DNA from: Bacteroidales bacterium
GTDB lineage: Bacteria; Bacteroidota; Bacteroidia; Bacteroidales; F082
NCBI GenBank assembly: GCA_024689285.1
Contig: JAILDR010000244.1
Span: forward strand, 1 to 10,165
Reading direction: 5' to 3'
Length of the DNA: 10,165 nucleotides
In this document: positions 6,558 to 10,165 of the stretch, piece by piece
Numbering within the stretch: the first letter of the stretch is position 1
Layout of the letters: each line of letters starts with the position of its first letter
The notes under the pieces: generated by a model
What the model was told of the DNA's origin: nothing
Seen by the model: only the letters and a program-made list of their open reading frames with translations
The model's database searches: none
Program-made: the position numbers and the translations under genes

Positions 6558-7946
6558 CTATTTTACCAACTCACAGCGAAAGACAAATTTTGTTTCCGAT
6601 GTCACTTTATAGCGGTCGTCGATACGATACCCAACCACCCAAAGGATGTCGCCATCGGCAGAAGTCAGCAGCCAGAGATTGCGTTTCATACTATCAGTAA
6701 ACTTCTGATCCACAAAGAAATCGCTCAACAGTTTGGAGCCTTTCATACCCAAGGCATGGAAGCGGTCGCCGTGCTGCCAATGCCGCAGAGTCAGAGGGAA
6801 ATGAATTTTGTCAGCATCAAGCAAGGCTACGTTTGGCGACTTGTCGATAACGAAATCAGGAACTATTTCATTCTTTGAGAAACGCAGATGGACGGGCGAT
6901 GTAATTTCCTCCTCCCCTATTTCAATTTGTATTTCTTCATTGGTTTCCGATTTGATTTCGGAGAGCAACAGTTCATTTCTCCCGATGACCAGCTGATGGT
7001 TTGAAGAGAAGTATTTGTTTCCAATCCCCGTCTTCATCGCCTCAAAAATAAAATGGCATTGGTCGGTATTGAAACCATAGTTTCGCAACCATTCAAAAAG
7101 GAGTTGTTCGCTTTGCGTCATTGCGAGCGAAGCGTGGCAATCCAGACTTACCCGGAAAGACTTTGATGATTCGGTCCGGATCGCTTCGTCGTCCCTCCTC
7201 GCGATGACAGACACATCATCCAATTCCTCTACAATATGGGACAATCTCTCCTTCAGTAATTCACGATACAACTCATTTTCAGCGGCAAGATGTTCCAAAG
7301 ACTTATACAAACCCTGCCGCGCACCAGGATGAAGTTCATCGAAAATGGGCAATAATTGATTACGGATTTTGTTCCGCAGATAAATACTCTCAGCATTGGT
7401 ATGGTCTTCTCTCCATTGGATTTGGTTTTCAAGGGCATACTGGTGAATTTGTTCACGCGAAGCCCACAGCAAAGGGCGAATGATTACTCCATTTTGTGGC
7501 TTCATGCCTTTCAGTCCGTTGAGGCCTGCGCCGCGCAAAAGGTTGATGAAAAAAGTCTCGGCTTGATCGTCGGCATGGTGAGCTACAGCAATTTTGTCAT
7601 AACCCAACTGTTGCCTCAACTGCTCAAACCACGCATAACGCAAATCTCGGGCGGCCATTTCGATGGAAACGCCTCGCTCTGCAGCATATTTCTCGGTTTC
7701 AAAATGCTTTACAAAGCACTGAATACCATACTTTTCCGCAAATATTCTTACAAACTGCTCATCTCCATCCGACTCATCGCCGCGCAAATGGAAATTGCAG
7801 TGTGCCGCGACAAACTCCACTTTGGATTTCAGCAGCAAGTCCGCCAGCACCATAGAATCAATGCCGCCGCTGAGGGCAAGAATAATCTTTTCGCCCTCGG
7901 CAATCAAGTTATACCTATTAATATATGCTTGGAATTGGTCAATCAT
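6558..7946 (-). CDS. tilS: tRNA(Ile)-lysidine synthetase TilS, with an in-frame repeat insertion
   Basis: TilS adds lysine to C34 of the CAU-anticodon isoleucine tRNA, so that the tRNA reads AUA and is charged with isoleucine; it is generally essential and cytosolic. The 462-residue protein has the PP-loop ATP pyrophosphatase signature LSGGIDSM (residues 25-32), AAHCNFHLRGDESD (47-60), and HHADDQAET (123-131). Its C-terminal TilS domain covers about 383-460 (LRHWQHGDRFHALGMKG). Residues about 247-277 (starting VIARRDDEAIRT and ending DCHASLAMT) are encoded by an inserted palindromic repeat and do not look like TilS sequence. All catalytic motifs remain and the frame is intact, so the enzyme is probably functional. 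The ATG begins one base after the stop of the upstream secreted-protein gene, which suggests translational coupling. Confidence 0.96.
   Translation of the reverse strand: MIDQFQAYINRYNLIAEGEKIILALSGGIDSMVLADLLLKSKVEFVAAHCNFHLRGDESDGDEQFVRIFAEKYGIQCFVKHFETEKYAAERGVSIEMAARDLRYAWFEQLRQQLGYDKIAVAHHADDQAETFFINLLRGAGLNGLKGMKPQNGVIIRPLLWASREQIHQYALENQIQWREDHTNAESIYLRNKIRNQLLPIFDELHPGARQGLYKSLEHLAAENELYRELLKERLSHIVEELDDVSVIARRDDEAIRTESSKSFRVSLDCHASLAMTQSEQLLFEWLRNYGFNTDQCHFIFEAMKTGIGNKYFSSNHQLVIGRNELLLSEIKSETNEEIQIEIGEEEITSPVHLRFSKNEIVPDFVIDKSPNVALLDADKIHFPLTLRHWQHGDRFHALGMKGSKLLSDFFVDQKFTDSMKRNLWLLTSADGDILWVVGYRIDDRYKVTSETKFVFRCELVK
7117..7208. repeat. Dispersed palindromic repeat (GTCATTGCGAG type) inserted in tilS
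   Basis: The outer ends GTCATTGCGAG (7117-7127) and CTCGCGATGAC (7198-7208) are inverted copies differing by one G-T wobble. Inner arms GGCAATCCAGAC (7136-7147) and GTCCGGATCG (about 7174-7183) also pair largely, around a central 26-base stretch. The motif set GTCATTGCGAGCGAAGCG ... GGATCGCTTCGTCGTC ... CGCGATGAC is, from general knowledge, a family of short palindromic interspersed elements seen between genes in many bacteria. Here it lies inside coding sequence and is read without a stop as about 31 residues. The exact borders and any target duplication cannot be fixed from one copy. Confidence 0.85.
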
Positions 7947-7947
7947 G

Positions 7948-9399
7948 TCAATGCCTTACCACAAATTTTCTTATGCCTTTTCCGTTCACCTGAACGAAAT
8001 ACAAACCATCGAGATACCGATTTGTATCAATCTTTACATGCTGACTATCAGATATAACGGCATCCACCAACTGACCCAAGCTGTTGTAAACTTGGATCAA
8101 GCCATTAGCCTCAATGTTCACAACACCATCAGCTGGATTGGGGAAAACTATACAACTTTCTTGCTGATTATCAGTAATATCCGAATAGCATTGATGCACT
8201 TCTATGCCCAAAGGCTCAAAGGCATCAATAATGGTTTGCAAATCATAGATATAAAAGCCCGAATGACCTCCGTCAAGTACGATTTGTCTGTCTGGTGCAA
8301 TCAAGAAATAATGCGGAGAATAGGAGAAATGATACAAATCCACAAACATCTGAGCGCCTCCTTCCAGGCTTACCGTAGGATATTCGACACCAAACTCCTC
8401 GCACCAACGCATACACAATGCTTCAGGGTCGGTGGTCACTTCCATATAAAATATGTCTTCATTGTTGCATCCATATCGATAATAGGATTCCACAATGTAT
8501 GGCATCACTTCACGGCACGAAATGCAAGTGAATCCGAAGAAATCAAGGAAAACAAACTGACCTTGATCAAGGATGTCGAACAAATGGATTTCGTTTCCAT
8601 GGCAGTCGACCAACACAAAATCCAATGCTTCGGGACCAACACAAATCGTATCGGAAATGTTCTCCGAGCCATCCTCACATCGCGAAGCCACATAGTAACA
8701 GTTCTCTTCCGTCGGATAATACATTACATTTTCTATGTTTGGCTCAACCGTATTGGCCTCAAAATGGAAATCCTCTTCCGCATAATTCCGCGAAAACACG
8801 TGATAATACTCGGCACCATCAACGCCCTCCCATTCGAGATTCAATTGCGTCGATAAAAGATGAGCCGTCAAATTGCTTGGTGCCTCGCACTGGCCAAAAT
8901 TGCAATCGCTTGGCGCAATGCCCAAATCCGAAAAAACTTCCTCAAAATGATAGACTATCGGCTCCTGAAATATTTGATGGTCAGGCAAAAACAGTAAAAA
9001 CTGGTTGTTCCCATAGTCGTAGATGCAATCAGGATATAGGGCATAAAATGAGGCACTTCCTCCACCTATGCCAACCAAAGGAAACTCTACATGGTATTCT
9101 TCAGCCCAAACATTACACTGCGCATCATCAGCATTGGTCAACAATTCCATGAAAAACACATCCCTGCCATTGCAGCCATACTGATGGTACAAATTGTTCA
9201 TGGTCAAGGTCTGCCCATAACCGCTAAAATCATTCTGAAAGTGAACCAAGACAAATTGCCCACCATCGAGCAACTCAAACAGATTGTACGCTACGCCATT
9301 ACAATCCGTAAAGGTAAAATCCTCAACTTCAGGCGGGCAATCGGCCTTCAACTGCCAACCCAATGCTAGAAATACCAATACAAACAACGCCTTTTTCAT
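7948..9399 (-). CDS. T9SS-secreted protein with two thioredoxin-like domains
   Basis: The start at 9399 gives 483 residues with a classical signal peptide (MKKALFVLVFLALGWQLKA, cleavage before D20). An upstream in-frame ATG at 9420 would fall inside the -7 box. Two homologous thioredoxin-like modules follow, about residues 21-155 and 254-390. The second has FFGFTCISCREVMP with a CxxC pair (Cys292, Cys295). The first has Ser59 and Gly62 at the aligned positions and so cannot be redox-active in the usual way. Between them, about 172-253 (APSNLTAHLLSTQLNLEW) looks like a fibronectin type III domain. The C-terminus from about 415 (CIVFPNPADGVVNIEANG, IQVYNSLGQLV) is a type A sorting domain that directs T9SS export and surface anchoring or release. 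The substrate is unknown. Its stop is one base before the tilS start. Confidence 0.88.
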   Translation of the reverse strand: MKKALFVLVFLALGWQLKADCPPEVEDFTFTDCNGVAYNLFELLDGGQFVLVHFQNDFSGYGQTLTMNNLYHQYGCNGRDVFFMELLTNADDAQCNVWAEEYHVEFPLVGIGGGSASFYALYPDCIYDYGNNQFLLFLPDHQIFQEPIVYHFEEVFSDLGIAPSDCNFGQCEAPSNLTAHLLSTQLNLEWEGVDGAEYYHVFSRNYAEEDFHFEANTVEPNIENVMYYPTEENCYYVASRCEDGSENISDTICVGPEALDFVLVDCHGNEIHLFDILDQGQFVFLDFFGFTCISCREVMPYIVESYYRYGCNNEDIFYMEVTTDPEALCMRWCEEFGVEYPTVSLEGGAQMFVDLYHFSYSPHYFLIAPDRQIVLDGGHSGFYIYDLQTIIDAFEPLGIEVHQCYSDITDNQQESCIVFPNPADGVVNIEANGLIQVYNSLGQLVDAVISDSQHVKIDTNRYLDGLYFVQVNGKGIRKFVVRH

Positions 9400-9417
9400 G
9401 TCAGATAGTATTGATTG

Positions 9418-9425
9418 CAAAAGTA
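9418..9425 (-). promoter_or_regulatory. -7 box of the T9SS protein / tilS operon
   Basis: On the minus strand the sequence is TACTTTTG, an exact TAnnTTTG match ending 18 bases before the ATG at 9399. The expected transcript start near 9411 leaves a leader of about a dozen bases and excludes the in-frame ATG at 9420. The box sits in the 53-base gap after the flavin reductase gene, implying that the downstream pair can be transcribed separately from it. Confidence 0.5.
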
Positions 9426-9452
9426 CAAAATCCTCACAATCCGAAAACTAAA

Positions 9453-10019
9453 TCATTTCTTTTTCTTCACCGAAAAGCCGAAGCCACCGATTTTCTCGCC
9501 AAGGCCGTAATACTTACCATGCGAATAGGCCAAAGGCTTGGCGTGGTTCAACTGGAAAGCACCCGTGCCCTTGTCGATGAGTTTTTCTTCCGCATTGACG
9601 GCCACCACCTCAGCGATGAACATATCGTGCGAGCCTAATTCCTTCACTTCCACCACCTTGCATTCAATGCTCAACGGCGATTCGGCAATCAAAGGGGCTT
9701 TCACGATTTGGGCAGGCTCGGTGTGCAGGTGCATCTGCTTGAACTTGTTGTAGTCGCGGCCTGAGCGCACGCCACACCAGTCTGTGGCAGCGGCCAGTTC
9801 CTCCGTCGTCAGGTTGATGACGAACTCCTTGTTTTTCATGATGAGTTCGTTCGAGTGGCGTTCCTTGCGGACGGAGATATAGCACATAGGTGGGTCGGAG
9901 CAGATGGTGCCCGTCCAGCCGATGGTGATGATATTGTAATTTTCCTCGCAGTCGCCGCAGGTGACCATCACTGCGGGCAAGGGATAGATTAACGTTCCTG
10001 GTTTGAAGGGGATTTTCAT
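9453..10019 (-). CDS. Flavin reductase-like (flavoredoxin-type) FMN-binding protein
   Basis: The start at 10019 gives 188 residues beginning MKIPFKPGTLIYPLPAVMVT, the usual opening of the flavoredoxin-type group. Upstream in-frame ATGs add an unrelated tail and are rejected. The flavin reductase-like fold binds FMN through the segment IGWTGTICSDPPMCYISVRK (residues 33-52), followed by the conserved H55-S56 and NKEFVINL (63-70). SGRDYNKF (86-93) and GSHDMFIAEV (129-138) complete the core. Relatives pass electrons from NAD(P)H or other donors to flavin or to partner proteins in the cytosol. No signal peptide is present. The physiological partner cannot be told from this region. The tail is lysine-rich (VKKKK). 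The next gene on the strand starts 53 bases beyond its stop behind its own -7 box. Confidence 0.9.
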   Translation of the reverse strand: MKIPFKPGTLIYPLPAVMVTCGDCEENYNIITIGWTGTICSDPPMCYISVRKERHSNELIMKNKEFVINLTTEELAAATDWCGVRSGRDYNKFKQMHLHTEPAQIVKAPLIAESPLSIECKVVEVKELGSHDMFIAEVVAVNAEEKLIDKGTGAFQLNHAKPLAYSHGKYYGLGEKIGGFGFSVKKKK

Positions 10020-10116
10020 GATATAGTTCTTGTATGAATAGTATCTATCCAAAGAAGGCACGATGTACATTATGTTGGGAGGCCATTCCCAAAAAGTCAT
10101 CCTGAAAGGCAGCAAA

Positions 10117-10156
10117 GTTTTCCTTGTTCTCTTTATGCCTTTGAAACAAGGAAAAC
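10117..10156. repeat. Perfect 12-bp inverted repeat with a 16-base loop
   Basis: GTTTTCCTTGTT (10117-10128) and AACAAGGAAAAC (10145-10156) are exact inverted copies. On the minus strand the stem is followed only by TTTGCTGCC, a poor terminator tail. The repeat lies about 100 bases upstream of the flavin reductase-like start, near the window edge. It could be a terminator for an unseen minus-strand gene, a regulatory site, or an element end. Confidence 0.6.
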
Positions 10157-10165
10157 AACGGGGTG

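Noticed and set aside
6085..6612. 175-codon plus-strand open frame across the dsbD start
   Set aside because: It spans the dsbD N-terminus and promoter in antisense and resembles no known family.
7795..8856. Long plus-strand open frame of 353 codons antisense to tilS and the T9SS protein gene
   Set aside because: It covers two well-supported minus-strand genes, has no recognisable domain and low-quality composition, and is best explained as a shadow of their codon use.
10020..10115. In-frame upstream extension of the flavin reductase-like gene to an ATG at 10115
   Set aside because: Family proteins start at MKIPFKPGTLIYPLP; the extra 32 residues have no family resemblance.

Overview
The window reads as a chromosomal segment of a Bacteroidota genome, most likely an uncultured Bacteroidales member. 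Three things point there. One secreted protein ends in a type A sorting domain of the type IX secretion system (T9SS), which is confined to this phylum and its relatives. Start codons lack clear Shine-Dalgarno sequences. Several genes are preceded by exact matches to the Bacteroidetes -7 promoter box TAnnTTTG. No tRNA, rRNA, CRISPR array or complete insertion sequence was seen.

Layout, left to right. (1) Positions 2-748: the 3' part of an ATP-grasp enzyme gene that runs off the left edge, followed by an A/T-rich terminator-like hairpin. (2) Positions 845-1428: a ParD/ParE toxin-antitoxin operon. A perfect 19-bp palindrome overlaps its -7 box, and a 13-bp sequence containing that box recurs just after the operon. 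(3) Positions 1429-1871: a 443-bp non-coding stretch with an 11-bp tandem repeat, a hairpin and two promoter-like boxes. (4) Positions 1872-4430: a large lipoprotein with a transglutaminase-like domain, a degenerate second copy of that domain's core, and a cysteine-free thioredoxin-like C-terminus. (5) Positions 4438-10019, all on the minus strand: a flavin reductase-like protein, a T9SS-secreted protein with two thioredoxin-like domains, tilS (tRNA-Ile lysidine synthetase), and dsbD (transmembrane thiol:disulfide reductase).

The secreted double-thioredoxin gene and tilS are one nucleotide apart and are probably cotranscribed. dsbD has its own -7 box just after tilS and meets the transglutaminase-like gene tail to tail with a 7-bp gap. 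Three neighbouring genes deal with envelope redox chemistry or carry thioredoxin folds: dsbD, the T9SS protein and the lipoprotein C-terminus. DsbD could supply electrons to periplasmic thioredoxin-like partners, but a direct link to these neighbours is inference.

The most striking observation is inside tilS. An approximately 92-bp imperfect palindrome of the dispersed GTCATTGCGAG type sits in frame in the coding sequence, adding about 31 residues between the catalytic and C-terminal domains. No complete undescribed defence or mobile system was found. The remaining points of interest are domain duplications with lost catalytic residues and some compact regulatory structures.
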